Source: Rhodococcus erythropolis NBRC 15567
GTDB taxonomy: Bacteria > Actinomycetota > Actinomycetes > Mycobacteriales > Mycobacteriaceae
Length of the DNA stretch: 64,000 nucleotides
Assembly (NCBI RefSeq): GCF_001552595.1
Contig: NZ_BCRM01000008.1
Location: 214,366-278,365 of the forward strand
Reading direction: 5' to 3'
This document shows positions 25,356 through 34,387 of this stretch, in pieces; within the stretch, counting starts at the first letter, position 1, and the number at the start of each line of letters is the position of its first letter. Position numbers and translations under genes: made by a program. The notes under the pieces are model-generated. The model did no database searches, had not been told where the DNA came from, and was given only the letters and a program-made list of their open reading frames with translations.

Positions 25356-26051
25356 ATGACCGTTGTTCGCAAGGAGTCCGCGTACGAGCAATCCCTCGAT
25401 TGGATGCGCGCGCAGATCTCCGACGGCGCCTGGACCGTCGGGAACCGTGTTCCCACCGAGCCGGAACTGATGAGTGTTCTCGGCGTGGGCCGGAACACCG
25501 TGCGCGAAGCGATCAAGACATTGACCTCGACGGGAGTCCTGGAGATCCGTCGCGGATCAGGGACCTTCGTGCGCGCTCGGACCGACATCGGCGGACTGCT
25601 CGGCAAACACGCGTCCGTGGACGAGATGAAATACGTCTTCGAAGTGCGTCGTGCGCTCGAGATGGAAGCGGTCCGGTTGGCGTGTGAGCGTCGTAGCGAC
25701 GACGACGTTCGGATACTTCGTGAGCTGGCCGCCAAGCGTGACGTCCCGGCTGAGAACTTCGTCGACGTCGATCTGGCGTTTCACATTGCCGTCGTCGATG
25801 CCGCTCACAATCCGGTTCTGACCGATCTGTTTGCCGGAATCCTCGAAACGGTCCGCGCCACCTACGAGGTGACCGAAGGCGTTCATCCGCCGTCGCTGAC
25901 GTCTTCGCATCATCAGGGAGTTGCCGAAGCCATCGCCGAGCGCGATGTCACCAAAGCCAGGGCGGCGGCATGCGGGTATCTCGAGAAGACTCAGGAAGCG
26001 ATCGGTTCAGGTTCGGCGGTTACCGAGTCCGGGCGTCTGCCAATCGGTTGA
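25356..26051 (+). CDS. GntR-family (FadR subfamily) regulator
   Basis: Encodes 231 residues. The winged helix-turn-helix (about 10-75) includes VGNRVPTEPELMSVLGVGRN and TGVLEIRRGSGTFV. A FCD effector domain (about 90-215) shows the metal-ligand pattern: Asp in VDLAFHIAVVDAAHN, and His in SSHHQGVAEAI. FCD regulators usually bind small organic acids with a divalent metal. Divergence from the MFS-SBF transporter pair and the palindrome between them suggest it controls uptake or export of such a compound. Its 3' end overlaps the convergent DUF1648 gene by 32 bp. Confidence 0.92.
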   Translation: MTVVRKESAYEQSLDWMRAQISDGAWTVGNRVPTEPELMSVLGVGRNTVREAIKTLTSTGVLEIRRGSGTFVRARTDIGGLLGKHASVDEMKYVFEVRRALEMEAVRLACERRSDDDVRILRELAAKRDVPAENFVDVDLAFHIAVVDAAHNPVLTDLFAGILETVRATYEVTEGVHPPSLTSSHHQGVAEAIAERDVTKARAAACGYLEKTQEAIGSGSAVTESGRLPIG

Positions 26052-26979
26052 GGGACCCGGCGATGTCTTCGGCCTTCGGTGTCGTGATCGTGAGGCGGTC
26101 GCCACCGGCGAACGTGATGACCACCGCTGGCCCGGTGCGGGTGACGACGCCGTAGTTTCGACGACCCTTGGTCTTGAGTCCCCAGCCGCCGAAATCCGCG
26201 AACGGTTTGATCTCCGCGACGTCGGCTCCGACAACTTCGTCGATGCCGTAGGTCATCGCAGCCATCCCCATGTTGATGACCCGAATTTCCCGTTCGTCGA
26301 CGATCACCCGGAAGCGAACCAGGCTGACGACGAGCAGTCCGAGTGCCCCGAAGATGAACAGCGGCCAGAGTGACCGGGTCGCCAACGCCATGATGACTCC
26401 GGGCGCCAGAGTGATCGCAGTGAGTATCACCGAGCCTTTGGTGCTGAATCCGACGTCGTCGGAGATGGGGAGAGGGCAGCTGCTTCGTGGCAACCCGGCC
26501 GAGGGTTCGATCGTGGCAAGAGTGCGGACGCGGTAGTCACGCAGGAACGAGGCGCCGATCCACCCCAGCACCCCGCCGACTGCAAAGCCGACACCGATAG
26601 ACCACAACGGGAGTGACGTCGTGGACGGATCGGCGACATCGAGTTGGGTGTAGAGCAAAGCGAAGTTCACTGTCGTGATGAGCCCGACCACGCTCAGCCC
26701 GACAACCAACATGAAGCGACGCATCATCAACATCGCGGGAGCAAGAGCAGCAATCGCGCTGAGACCGCCACCGAAGAGCAGTGTCAAAAGTGCAATGGTC
26801 CACGCGTTGGAAGACGGGGTGGAGAAACCATCCGGCGAGGTGGTGGTCCAGTGAGTCGCGATCTGTTCCGGGAGGCGAGGCTCCCAAATTTTTGTCAGGA
26901 CGAAGCCGAAGACCGCACACAACAGCGGAACCACTAGTCCGAATACGACCCCGGCCGGGTCGACCACGCGATGTTTCAC
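26020..26979 (-). CDS. DUF1648-type multi-pass membrane protein
   Basis: Encodes 319 residues from GTG 26979 (VKHRVVDPAGV), five bases after the SdpI stop; earlier in-frame starts lie within that gene. Helices I and II flank a soluble loop containing LPEQIATHWTTTSPDGFSTP, the DUF1648 signature of SdpI-like proteins. Two more helices and a later pair precede a C-terminal PH-like cytosolic domain (about 215-315: FRVIVDEREIRVINMGMA). Function unknown. The close linkage to an SdpI protein suggests a common role. Confidence 0.75.
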   Translation of the reverse strand: MKHRVVDPAGVVFGLVVPLLCAVFGFVLTKIWEPRLPEQIATHWTTTSPDGFSTPSSNAWTIALLTLLFGGGLSAIAALAPAMLMMRRFMLVVGLSVVGLITTVNFALLYTQLDVADPSTTSLPLWSIGVGFAVGGVLGWIGASFLRDYRVRTLATIEPSAGLPRSSCPLPISDDVGFSTKGSVILTAITLAPGVIMALATRSLWPLFIFGALGLLVVSLVRFRVIVDEREIRVINMGMAAMTYGIDEVVGADVAEIKPFADFGGWGLKTKGRRNYGVVTRTGPAVVITFAGGDRLTITTPKAEDIAGSLNRLADARTR

Positions 26980-26984
26980 GTGAA

Positions 26985-27479
26985 TCAATGAGCCGGCTGG
27001 CAAGCATCCTTGAGCGCGCAGGCACCGCAGGAAGCGGTGCCGCAAGCGGCAGCGTTCGCCTTGGCCTCGGGGGTCTCTGCCACCGGCTCGTCTGCGGCAG
27101 GCTCGGAGTGGCCGCCGCAGTTGCAGTCGTTACCGCATCCGCTCTGCTGTGGGAGCGCGGCGGCCGCGCGGGTGCCGATGCCTCCACCGAAACCGGCAGT
27201 GAGGACGGCGACGACGACGGCGATGATCGCGACGGCAATGCCGAAGACTCCGCCGATGGTCAGTGCTGCGACTCCGCCGATGACCAACATTCCAGCGGCC
27301 GCGAGCATGGTCGGACCGGCCACCTTGTTGGCGAGGGCGAACGACTCCTCGCTCCGCAGGGAATCCTCGGTGCGGACACCGGCCCAGCGGTTGCGCGGGA
27401 GTTTGCCGATCAGCCCGGCGACACCAACTCCACCGACGGCGACAGCGAGCACGAATAGCACCACAGCGACAACGATCAC
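26985..27479 (-). CDS. SdpI-family membrane protein with Cys-rich tail
   Basis: Encodes 164 residues from GTG 27479; a GTG at 27527 is also in frame. Helix I (VWVIVVAVVLFVLAVAVGGV) is followed by the SdpI signature GKLPRNRWAGVRTEDSLRSE with SFALANKVAG, then two further helices. SdpI of Bacillus subtilis gives immunity to the SDP toxin; actinobacterial relatives, including the one near leuS in M. tuberculosis (Rv0039c-like), are uncharacterised. The C-terminal 55 residues carry seven Cys in two groups (GCGNDCNCGG and CGTASCGACALKDAC), which could bind metal. It diverges from leuS. Confidence 0.82.
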   Translation of the reverse strand: MIVVAVVLFVLAVAVGGVGVAGLIGKLPRNRWAGVRTEDSLRSEESFALANKVAGPTMLAAAGMLVIGGVAALTIGGVFGIAVAIIAVVVAVLTAGFGGGIGTRAAAALPQQSGCGNDCNCGGHSEPAADEPVAETPEAKANAAACGTASCGACALKDACQPAH

Positions 27480-27580
27480 CCATACAGGATAGGCGCGAGT
27501 GGAGTTGATGGTATGCCCGGGTCGCACAGGCTCTACCCTGGTTATCGGTATTTCCGTCAGCCAAGTAGATAGCGACCACA

Positions 27581-30427
27581 GTGACCGAGTCTCCGCAGTC
27601 CCCCGATTCACCAGCCGACGCAACTCCGCAGCACCGCTACACCGCGGAGCTCGCCGGCCAGATCGAGCAGCACTGGCAGGACCGCTGGAGTGAGGACGGC
27701 ACGTTCAACGCGCCCAATCCGGTCGGTCCGCTCTCCTCGCCCGACGGTGTTCCCGCCGACAAGCTCTTCGTTCAGGACATGTTCCCGTACCCCTCGGGTT
27801 CGGGCCTGCACGTCGGTCACCCGCTCGGATACATCGCTACGGACGTCTTCGCACGCTTCCATCGCATGCAGGGGCGCAATGTCCTGCACACCCTCGGCTA
27901 CGACGCGTTCGGTCTCCCGGCCGAGCAGTACGCCGTGCAGACGGGTACCCACCCGCGGACGACCACCGAGTCCAACATCGCCAACATGAAGCGCCAGCTG
28001 CGACGCCTGGGTCTGGGGCACGACGAGCGTCGTAGCCTCGCGACGACGGACGTCGACTTCTACCACTGGACGCAGTGGATCTTCCTGCAGATCCACGGCG
28101 CGTGGTACGACAAGGCGGCCGGCAAGGCCCGTCGTATCTCCGAGCTGGAAGCCGAGTTCGATTCCGGTGAGCGCGCTCTGGAAGACGGACGCGAGTGGGC
28201 GTCGCTGACAGTCGCCGAGAAGGCAAAGGTCGTCGACTCGTACCGCCTTGTCTACCAGTCGGATTCGATGGTCAACTGGTGCCCCGGTTTGGGTACCGTG
28301 CTGGCCAACGAGGAAGTCACCGCCGACGGTCGTAGTGACCGCGGAAACTTCCCCGTGTTCCGTAAGCACCTCCAGCAGTGGATGATGCGCATCACCGCGT
28401 ACTCCGATCGCCTGGTCGACGATCTCGAGTACCTGGATTGGCCGGACAAGGTCAAGGCCATGCAGCGCAACTGGATCGGACGCTCCTATGGCGCCGAAGT
28501 TACCTTTGCCGCAGGCCAGTACGGCGTCGATGTGTTCACGACGCGCCCCGACACGCTGTTCGGCGCCACCTATGTGACGCTGGCTCCTGAGCACGACTTG
28601 GTGGACAAGCTCGTCGCGGACGAGTGGCCCGAAGGTGTCGACGCACGCTGGACTGGCGGTGCCACGACGCCGGCGGAAGCTGTTGCTGCATACCGTAAGT
28701 CGATTGCCGCCAAGACCGACTTGGAGCGTCAGGAAAACAAGGAGAAGACGGGCGTCTTCCTCGGTTCCTACGCCGTCAATCCGGTCAACGGCCACAAGGT
28801 CCCGATCTTCATCGCCGACTACGTGCTGACGGGCTACGGCACCGGCGCGATCATGGCAGTTCCGGGACACGATCACCGTGACTGGGAGTTCGCGAACGCG
28901 TTCGGACTGGAAATTCTCGAAGTTATTGCCGGTGGCGATGTTTCGGAGGCTGCGTACTCCGGTGACGGCCCGCTGGTGAACTCCGACTACCTCGACGGTT
29001 TGGACGTGGCCGAGGCCAAGGCGACCGTCATCAGCCGCCTCGAGGAGAGCGGCCAGGGCAAGGGCACTATCCAGTACAAGCTGCGCGACTGGCTCTTCGC
29101 GCGTCAGCGTTACTGGGGCGAGCCTTTCCCGATCGTCTACGACGCGGACGGCAACGCACACGCCCTGCCGGATTCGGCTCTGCCCGTTGTGCTTCCGGAG
29201 GTCGAGGACTACGCACCGGTGTCCTTCGATCCGGACGACGCCAACTCCGAGCCCTCTCCCCCGCTGAACAAGGCGACCGACTGGGTCAACGTCGAGCTCG
29301 ATCTCGGCGACGGTCTGCAGACCTACCACCGCGACACCAACGTCATGCCGCAGTGGGCAGGTAGCTCGTGGTACCAGCTGCGCTACATCGATCCCACCAA
29401 CCAGGACGCCTTCTGCGACCCGCAGAACGAGGCGTACTGGACGGGTCCGCGTCCGGAACTGCACGGCCCCAACGATCCCGGTGGAGTCGACCTGTACGTC
29501 GGCGGCGTCGAGCATGCGGTGCTGCACCTGCTGTACTCGCGCTTCTGGCACAAGGTTCTGTTCGACCTGGGCTACGTGTCCTCGAGCGAGCCGTACCGTC
29601 GCCTCTACAACCAGGGCTACATCCAGGCATTCGCGTACACCGATGCCCGCGGCGTCTACGTGCCGGCAGAAGAGGTCGTCGAGCGTGACGGCAAGTTCTT
29701 CTACGAGGGCGCCGAGGTCAACCGCGAGTACGGCAAGATGGGCAAGAGCCTCAAGAATGCCGTTGCGCCGGACGAGATCTGCGCCGAGTTCGGTGCAGAC
29801 ACCTTGCGTGTGTACGAGATGTCGATGGGTCCGCTGGACACCTCGCGTCCGTGGGCGACCAAGGATGTCGTCGGCGCTGCGCGATTCCTGCAGCGAGTGT
29901 GGCGCGTCGTCATCGACGAGGAGACCGGCAAGCCCCGTGTCACCGACGAAGCGCCCGGTGAGGAAACGCTGCGTGCGCTCAACAAGGCGATTTCCGGTGT
30001 CATCGAGGATTACACCGCGCTGCGCGACAACACGGCCGCTGCGAAGCTGATCGAGTACAACAACCACCTCACCAAGGCGTTCCCGGGTGGCGCGCCCCGT
30101 GCTGCCGTCGAGCCGTTGGTGTTGATGCTCGCTCCCCTGGCGCCGCACCTCGCGGAAGAGCTGTGGTCGCGTCTTGGACACACGGAATCTCTTGCACACG
30201 GCCCCTTCCCCGCTGTCGAGGAGAAGTGGCTTGTCGAGGACACCGTCGAGTACCCGATCCAGGTCAACGGCAAGGTTCGTAGCCGCATCAGCGTGCCGGC
30301 GGATGCCGATCGCAAGGCTGTCGAGGAGATCGCCCTTGCCGACGAGAAGATCGTCGCTCTGCTCGAGGGCAACGCACCGCGCAAGGTGATCGTTGTGCCG
30401 GGCAAGATGGTGAACATAGTTCTGTAG
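27581..30427 (+). CDS. leuS: Leucine--tRNA ligase
   Basis: Encodes 948 residues from GTG. It is a class I synthetase with [17 protein letters not shown] (HIGH-type motif, about 68-84) and KMGKSLKN (KMSKS-type, near 720). The CP1 editing domain lies between them, and an anticodon-binding and C-terminal domain follows. It attaches leucine to tRNA(Leu) in the cytoplasm. The length is typical of actinobacterial LeuRS. The following 40 bp hold a strong hairpin. The antisense strand is open for 863 codons, a GC-rich coding shadow. Confidence 0.98.
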   Translation: MTESPQSPDSPADATPQHRYTAELAGQIEQHWQDRWSEDGTFNAPNPVGPLSSPDGVPADKLFVQDMFPYPSGSGLHVGHPLGYIATDVFARFHRMQGRNVLHTLGYDAFGLPAEQYAVQTGTHPRTTTESNIANMKRQLRRLGLGHDERRSLATTDVDFYHWTQWIFLQIHGAWYDKAAGKARRISELEAEFDSGERALEDGREWASLTVAEKAKVVDSYRLVYQSDSMVNWCPGLGTVLANEEVTADGRSDRGNFPVFRKHLQQWMMRITAYSDRLVDDLEYLDWPDKVKAMQRNWIGRSYGAEVTFAAGQYGVDVFTTRPDTLFGATYVTLAPEHDLVDKLVADEWPEGVDARWTGGATTPAEAVAAYRKSIAAKTDLERQENKEKTGVFLGSYAVNPVNGHKVPIFIADYVLTGYGTGAIMAVPGHDHRDWEFANAFGLEILEVIAGGDVSEAAYSGDGPLVNSDYLDGLDVAEAKATVISRLEESGQGKGTIQYKLRDWLFARQRYWGEPFPIVYDADGNAHALPDSALPVVLPEVEDYAPVSFDPDDANSEPSPPLNKATDWVNVELDLGDGLQTYHRDTNVMPQWAGSSWYQLRYIDPTNQDAFCDPQNEAYWTGPRPELHGPNDPGGVDLYVGGVEHAVLHLLYSRFWHKVLFDLGYVSSSEPYRRLYNQGYIQAFAYTDARGVYVPAEEVVERDGKFFYEGAEVNREYGKMGKSLKNAVAPDEICAEFGADTLRVYEMSMGPLDTSRPWATKDVVGAARFLQRVWRVVIDEETGKPRVTDEAPGEETLRALNKAISGVIEDYTALRDNTAAAKLIEYNNHLTKAFPGGAPRAAVEPLVLMLAPLAPHLAEELWSRLGHTESLAHGPFPAVEEKWLVEDTVEYPIQVNGKVRSRISVPADADRKAVEEIALADEKIVALLEGNAPRKVIVVPGKMVNIVL

Positions 30428-30440
30428 GCGCTTCGCGCAC

Positions 30441-30480
30441 GTGCGCCGTTTTGGTAGTTACCGCTACCGAAACGGCGCAC
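30441..30480. terminator. Terminator hairpin after leuS
   Basis: A 17-bp stem with one G:T position (left arm GTGCGCCGTTTTGGTAG, right arm from 30464) and a 6-nt loop begins 13 bp after the leuS stop. No T-run follows, as is common for actinobacterial terminators. Confidence 0.7.
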
Positions 30481-30509
30481 AGTCGTATCTGGGGCTGTAT
30501 CCGGGGTGC

Positions 30510-30531
30510 CAATCAGTCGTTGTCCTGATTG
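30510..30531. promoter_or_regulatory. Inverted repeat upstream of MFS gene
   Basis: CAATCAG-N8-CTGATTG is a perfect 7+8+7 inverted repeat about 175 bp before the MFS start. It may be an operator; no regulator gene is adjacent. Confidence 0.35.
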
Positions 30532-30706
30532 TCCCGCTCCGCGGAACATTCTGTAGCGCGCGTTCGACGCGAGGGCTGTGATGCAGGTAACACGTTGCCG
30601 TGAGTGGTAGCTGTCGTTCCACTGCACTTCCCCACAAGGCCCCGGCCGACGGTATTCGGCAGGGGGTCAATCGAATTCGCAGGTGTCCCGAAAGGATTCT
30701 TCAGCC

Positions 30707-32212
30707 ATGGCGTCTCATGTCCACAGCGACGGTTCGTCTCCCAGTCTGCCCGAATCGACGTCGATACCGGAGCGGTGGACTCCGCGACTGGTGTTCTCGC
30801 TGGCGTCGATCGTTCTTCTTCTCGAAATGCTCGCGGTGAGCTACATGATGATTTCCACGGCACTGCCCGCCATCTCGGTGCATTATCAAACAACGCAGGG
30901 CGCTTGGCTGCTCACGTCGTTCCTGCTGCTGGGGGCGGTCGCGTCTCCGCTGCTCGGCAAGCTCGCGGACATGTACGGCAAACGAAAAGTCCTGCTCTTT
31001 GCGGTCGCCGGCGCAGCGGTCGGTTCCTTCATTTCGGCGATTGCGCCGAGCTATGCCGTCTTGATTCTGGGCCGGTCCCTGACTGGTCTGCTCGTTCCCT
31101 GCCTCTTCCTGAGCTACTCCCTCATTCGAGATGTCTTTCCGCCGAAAACCGTTGCGCTGGCTGTCAGTATTGCAACCTCCGGGATGGGCCTGATCGCTAT
31201 TCCGGCGCCGTTCCTCACCGGTTGGTTGATCGACAACCACGGGTTTCGGAGCATCTTCTGGTTCTTCGTCATCGGTTTGGTTCTGCTCGGCGTCATGATC
31301 TTCGCTTCGACGTCGGAATCAGCTGTGCGACTGCGTTCTTCGCTGGATCTGATCGGTGCAGTACTGCTCGGATCGGGCATCGCCGGAATTCTGATCGGCG
31401 TCAGCTTCGGACCGACCTGGGGCTGGAAGAACGGCTCGACACTGGCCTATCTGATCGGTGGCGTCGCACTGCTGGCGGCTTGGGTTGCCTCTGCCCGAGC
31501 CATCCGTGAGCCCTTGATCGACCTGCGCTACTTCGGCAAGCGTTCGGTGATGCTCACCGCCGTCGGTGCCGGGTTCTGCTACGGCGCGTCGGGAGTCTTC
31601 ACGATTTTGCTGCCGATGATGGTGATGACGCCAGCAGTTCTCGGCCTGGGATACGGATTCGGCGTGACAGCAGAGGGATTCGCGATCTTCCAGGCGCCCC
31701 TTGGCGGCATGGTGGTGGTCGGCGGCTTGATCGTGGGCTTCCTGGTCGGCCGCAACATTCGACCCCGTCTGCTGATGATCATCGGAATGATACTCATGGC
31801 AGTCGGATTCACCTTGACGGCCACCATTCACGACAACAAGCCGCTGCTCATCATCTTTGCCGGAATCTTCGGTGTCGGTATGGGTATGGGTTACGCCTCC
31901 ATTCCGAACCTGCTCATCGAGGCAGTGCCGCCGCAGTTGCAGGCAACCACGGCGAGCATGGTTGCGGTCTTCCAGAGCATCTTCCCCGCAGTGCTTCCCG
32001 TCATCGCCTTCACGGTCTTGAACTCGCACATCGCGATGGCGATGGAGGGCGCTGTGTTCTACACCGACGAGGGCATGCGTATCGCGTTCCTGATCGGTGC
32101 TGCTGCAGCAGTTCTCGGTGCGATCGCAGCCGTGTTCCTGCCGCGAAACATCGTCCAGATCGGCGCAGAAGACGGCGCGGCGCAGGAGACGTCCCTCCTA
32201 CCGGCTCACTGA
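30707..32212 (+). CDS. MFS drug/multisubstrate efflux transporter (14-TM type)
   Basis: Encodes 501 residues from ATG 30707, preceded by AAAGGA; a GTG at 30683 is in frame. The protein has about 14 hydrophobic segments. Motif A is GKLADMYGKRKVLLF, and the motif-C-like GMGLIAIPAPFLTGWLID follows in TM5. This layout matches the DHA2 family of proton-coupled exporters. A 40-residue Ser/Pro-rich N-tail precedes TM1. Substrate unknown. It stands alone between the leuS terminator and a HEAT-like gene. Confidence 0.9.
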   Translation: MASHVHSDGSSPSLPESTSIPERWTPRLVFSLASIVLLLEMLAVSYMMISTALPAISVHYQTTQGAWLLTSFLLLGAVASPLLGKLADMYGKRKVLLFAVAGAAVGSFISAIAPSYAVLILGRSLTGLLVPCLFLSYSLIRDVFPPKTVALAVSIATSGMGLIAIPAPFLTGWLIDNHGFRSIFWFFVIGLVLLGVMIFASTSESAVRLRSSLDLIGAVLLGSGIAGILIGVSFGPTWGWKNGSTLAYLIGGVALLAAWVASARAIREPLIDLRYFGKRSVMLTAVGAGFCYGASGVFTILLPMMVMTPAVLGLGYGFGVTAEGFAIFQAPLGGMVVVGGLIVGFLVGRNIRPRLLMIIGMILMAVGFTLTATIHDNKPLLIIFAGIFGVGMGMGYASIPNLLIEAVPPQLQATTASMVAVFQSIFPAVLPVIAFTVLNSHIAMAMEGAVFYTDEGMRIAFLIGAAAAVLGAIAAVFLPRNIVQIGAEDGAAQETSLLPAH

Positions 32213-32275
32213 TCGGAAATGCTGCGCGTGTAGATCCGGGCTGACAGGATTGGGTGTACTGAGGAAAGGACGCCC

Positions 32276-32956
32276 ATGACATTCGCGGATCTGGACGGCG
32301 ATGAACTGTGGAGTTATCTGCAGGAGCGTTCAGGATTGCCCGGCCCGCGCGCGAACCTCGCGCTCATGCTCGAGTTCGCGCGCGGCGCCGATAACGAGGA
32401 CATCCTGCAGGCGGTGGAGTCCGAAGACGAATACATCCGCTGTTGTGGGATCGTCGGGCTCGGATTCATTCTCGTTCGTTCGCGCGACGAGGCTGTTCTG
32501 GACAGTCTGACGGAGGCAACCACCAGTGCGACGTGGCGTGCACGTGAAGCTGCCGCGATGGCCGTTCAAGCGATAGGCGACACGGATCCGGAATTGTTCC
32601 GGGCGATCATCGAGCAGTGGGCACGCTCGGCCCATCCTTTGACGCTGCGCGCAGCGGCTGCCGGGATCTGCGAGCCACGGTTGCTGAAGGACAGGACCAA
32701 CGCTGCGCTGGCCGTCCAGGTGTGCCGAGACGCTACCGAGTGGATCGTCTCGCAACCAGCTGATGCCCGTCGTGACGCCGACACACGTACTCTCCGGCAG
32801 GCGCTCGGATACTGCTGGAGCGTCGCGGTCGCGGCTGATCCGGAGAATGCCCTGCCGGCATTCGTCTCCCTGGAGGCGTCGGACGACGCCGATGTCGTCT
32901 GGATCGTCCGGGAGAACCGGAAGAAGGCTCGCCTGCGCAAGGTGCTCGAAACCTGA
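32276..32956 (+). CDS. HEAT-repeat-like alpha-solenoid protein
   Basis: Encodes 226 residues; ATG follows AGGAAAGGA at ideal spacing. Successive helix pairs (EDEYIRCCGIVGLGFILVRS, then ATWRAREAAAMAVQAIGDTD, then HPLTLRAAAAGICEP) look like three to four HEAT repeats, normally protein-binding scaffolds. There are no catalytic motifs. It has no obvious functional link to its neighbours. Confidence 0.75.
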   Translation: MTFADLDGDELWSYLQERSGLPGPRANLALMLEFARGADNEDILQAVESEDEYIRCCGIVGLGFILVRSRDEAVLDSLTEATTSATWRAREAAAMAVQAIGDTDPELFRAIIEQWARSAHPLTLRAAAAGICEPRLLKDRTNAALAVQVCRDATEWIVSQPADARRDADTRTLRQALGYCWSVAVAADPENALPAFVSLEASDDADVVWIVRENRKKARLRKVLET

Positions 32957-32990
32957 CTCGCGGACGGGAGACGTAGGTTATCCTCAGAAT

Positions 32991-33004
32991 TAGAACCTGT
33001 TCTA
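32991..33004 (+). promoter_or_regulatory. KstR-type operator upstream of the ketosteroid isomerase
   Basis: TAGAACCTGTTCTA fits the KstR consensus TnnAACnnGTTnnA at every fixed position and is a perfect palindrome (extended to 16 bp as 32990-33005). It ends 17 bp before the isomerase ATG, a position suited to repression. KstR is the TetR repressor of sterol catabolism in Rhodococcus and Mycobacterium. Assignment is by motif match only. Confidence 0.7.
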
Positions 33005-33021
33005 ACTACGAGGGGTAGACC

Positions 33022-33396
33022 ATGGCACCGTCCGCAGAGGTAATCCGCAAGACCGTCGACGCCTACATCGAGACAGTTGCCACGGGCACTGCCGCCCAGG
33101 TTGTGGCCCTGTATGCCGAGGGTGCAACCGTTGAAGACCCGGTTGGTACCGACGTTCGCACCACCCGCGAGTCCATTCTCGAGTTCTACTCCGTGATCGA
33201 GAATTTCGACCAGGAAGCTCACCTTCAGACCCTCCGCATCGCCGGAAACGAAGCGGCATTCCACTTCTCGCTGATCACCAAGCTCGGCGAGCAGACTCTG
33301 ACCATCGCACCCATCGACGTCATGACCTTCGACGACGACGGCAAGATCCTGTCGATGCGTGCATTCTGGAACCAGGAAGACATGATCACCGCCTGA
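33022..33396 (+). CDS. Ketosteroid (steroid delta-5) isomerase
   Basis: Encodes 124 residues of the NTF2-like fold. It aligns by eye with Comamonas testosteroni KSI, including the catalytic triad: Tyr15 (VDAYIETV), Asp39 (GATVEDPVG) and Asp99 (IAPIDVMTF). The enzyme moves the double bond of 3-oxo-delta5 steroids to the delta4 position, an early step of sterol breakdown. The upstream KstR-type box supports a steroid role rather than a generic SnoaL protein. The stop is one base from the ATG of the epoxide hydrolase gene, so they form an operon. Confidence 0.88.
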   Translation: MAPSAEVIRKTVDAYIETVATGTAAQVVALYAEGATVEDPVGTDVRTTRESILEFYSVIENFDQEAHLQTLRIAGNEAAFHFSLITKLGEQTLTIAPIDVMTFDDDGKILSMRAFWNQEDMITA

Positions 33397-33397
33397 C

Positions 33398-34354
33398 ATG
33401 ACGGTCAAGACGAGCGATGTCGACGGATTCCGTTGGCAGATTGACGATTCCGGTTCGGGGACAGCTGTGGTTATGTGCCACGGCTTTCCCGGCCTCGGGT
33501 ACAGCTATCGGCATCAGTCGACAGCGTTGACGGAAGCGGGTTTTCGGGCGATCGCACTCGACATGCCCGGTTACGGCGGCACTACCCGCCCCGAAGCGGT
33601 CGAGGACTACACCAACGATGCCGTCGCGAACCGGCTGATCGACCTACTCGACGCTCTCGGAATCGACAAAGCGGTGTTCGTCGGCCACGATTTCGGCGCG
33701 CCCGTCGCGTGGACCACCGCTCTGCGCCATCCCGATCGTGTTGCGGGGCTTGTCTCGTTGGCGGTCCCCTACGCGCCCGACAGGTTCCCCGCAAAACCCT
33801 CGACCATCTACGCCGCGATGGCGCGCAAGCATTTTCTGCACATTCACTATTTCCAGGAACCGGGTGCCGCGGAGCGCGAACTCGACGCCCGTCCACGTGA
33901 GTTTCTTCAGCGGCTCTTCCATTCCCTCTCCGGGGCTTACCGGTACCTCGACGTCTGGAAGAACCCGTCCGAAGGAAACGGCTACCTCGACGTACTGCCC
34001 GAGGCGCCTGCATTGCCGTGGTCGTGGCTCACCGAGGACGATCTGGGTGTTTATGTAAAGGCCTTTACTGCAACAGGTTTCACAGGCGGCTTGAACTGGT
34101 ACCGTGCGTACGACGCCAATTGGGAACGCAGTGCGGATTTGGACGGCGCGCACGTGAACGTCCCGACGCTCTTCGTCGCGGGCGCCGAGGATCCGGTCAT
34201 CGCGATGAGCGGCCCCAAGGCATTGGACCGCATGAAGGACACCGTCCCCGACCTGCGGGGTGTGCACCTTCTCGGCGGCGCGGGGCACTTCGTACAGCAG
34301 GAACGTGCTTCCGAGGTCAATGAACTTTTGATCTCTTTCCTTCGGTCGCTCTAG
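33398..34354 (+). CDS. Alpha/beta hydrolase, epoxide hydrolase-like
   Basis: Encodes 318 residues. The oxyanion motif is HGFPG (28-32), the nucleophile is Asp98 in VGHDFGA, the acid is the Asp of VAGAEDPVI and the catalytic base His297 is in GAGHFVQQE. The cap region (about 130-235) contains Tyr residues (GGLNWYRAYD) of the sort that activate the epoxide oxygen. It most likely hydrolyses an epoxide to a diol; haloalkane dehalogenase is less likely because Trp is not next to the nucleophile. Co-transcription with the KSI gene behind a KstR box suggests a steroid-derived or related substrate. Confidence 0.88.
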   Translation: MTVKTSDVDGFRWQIDDSGSGTAVVMCHGFPGLGYSYRHQSTALTEAGFRAIALDMPGYGGTTRPEAVEDYTNDAVANRLIDLLDALGIDKAVFVGHDFGAPVAWTTALRHPDRVAGLVSLAVPYAPDRFPAKPSTIYAAMARKHFLHIHYFQEPGAAERELDARPREFLQRLFHSLSGAYRYLDVWKNPSEGNGYLDVLPEAPALPWSWLTEDDLGVYVKAFTATGFTGGLNWYRAYDANWERSADLDGAHVNVPTLFVAGAEDPVIAMSGPKALDRMKDTVPDLRGVHLLGGAGHFVQQERASEVNELLISFLRSL

Positions 34355-34387
34355 GCGAAATCGGGCCGAAGGTCTAGCGTTGCGCAG

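Noticed and set aside
27608..30199. 863-codon open frame antisense to leuS
   Set aside because: It mirrors leuS codon structure in a GC-rich gene, has no recognisable protein motifs and no ribosome-binding site. It is a coding shadow.
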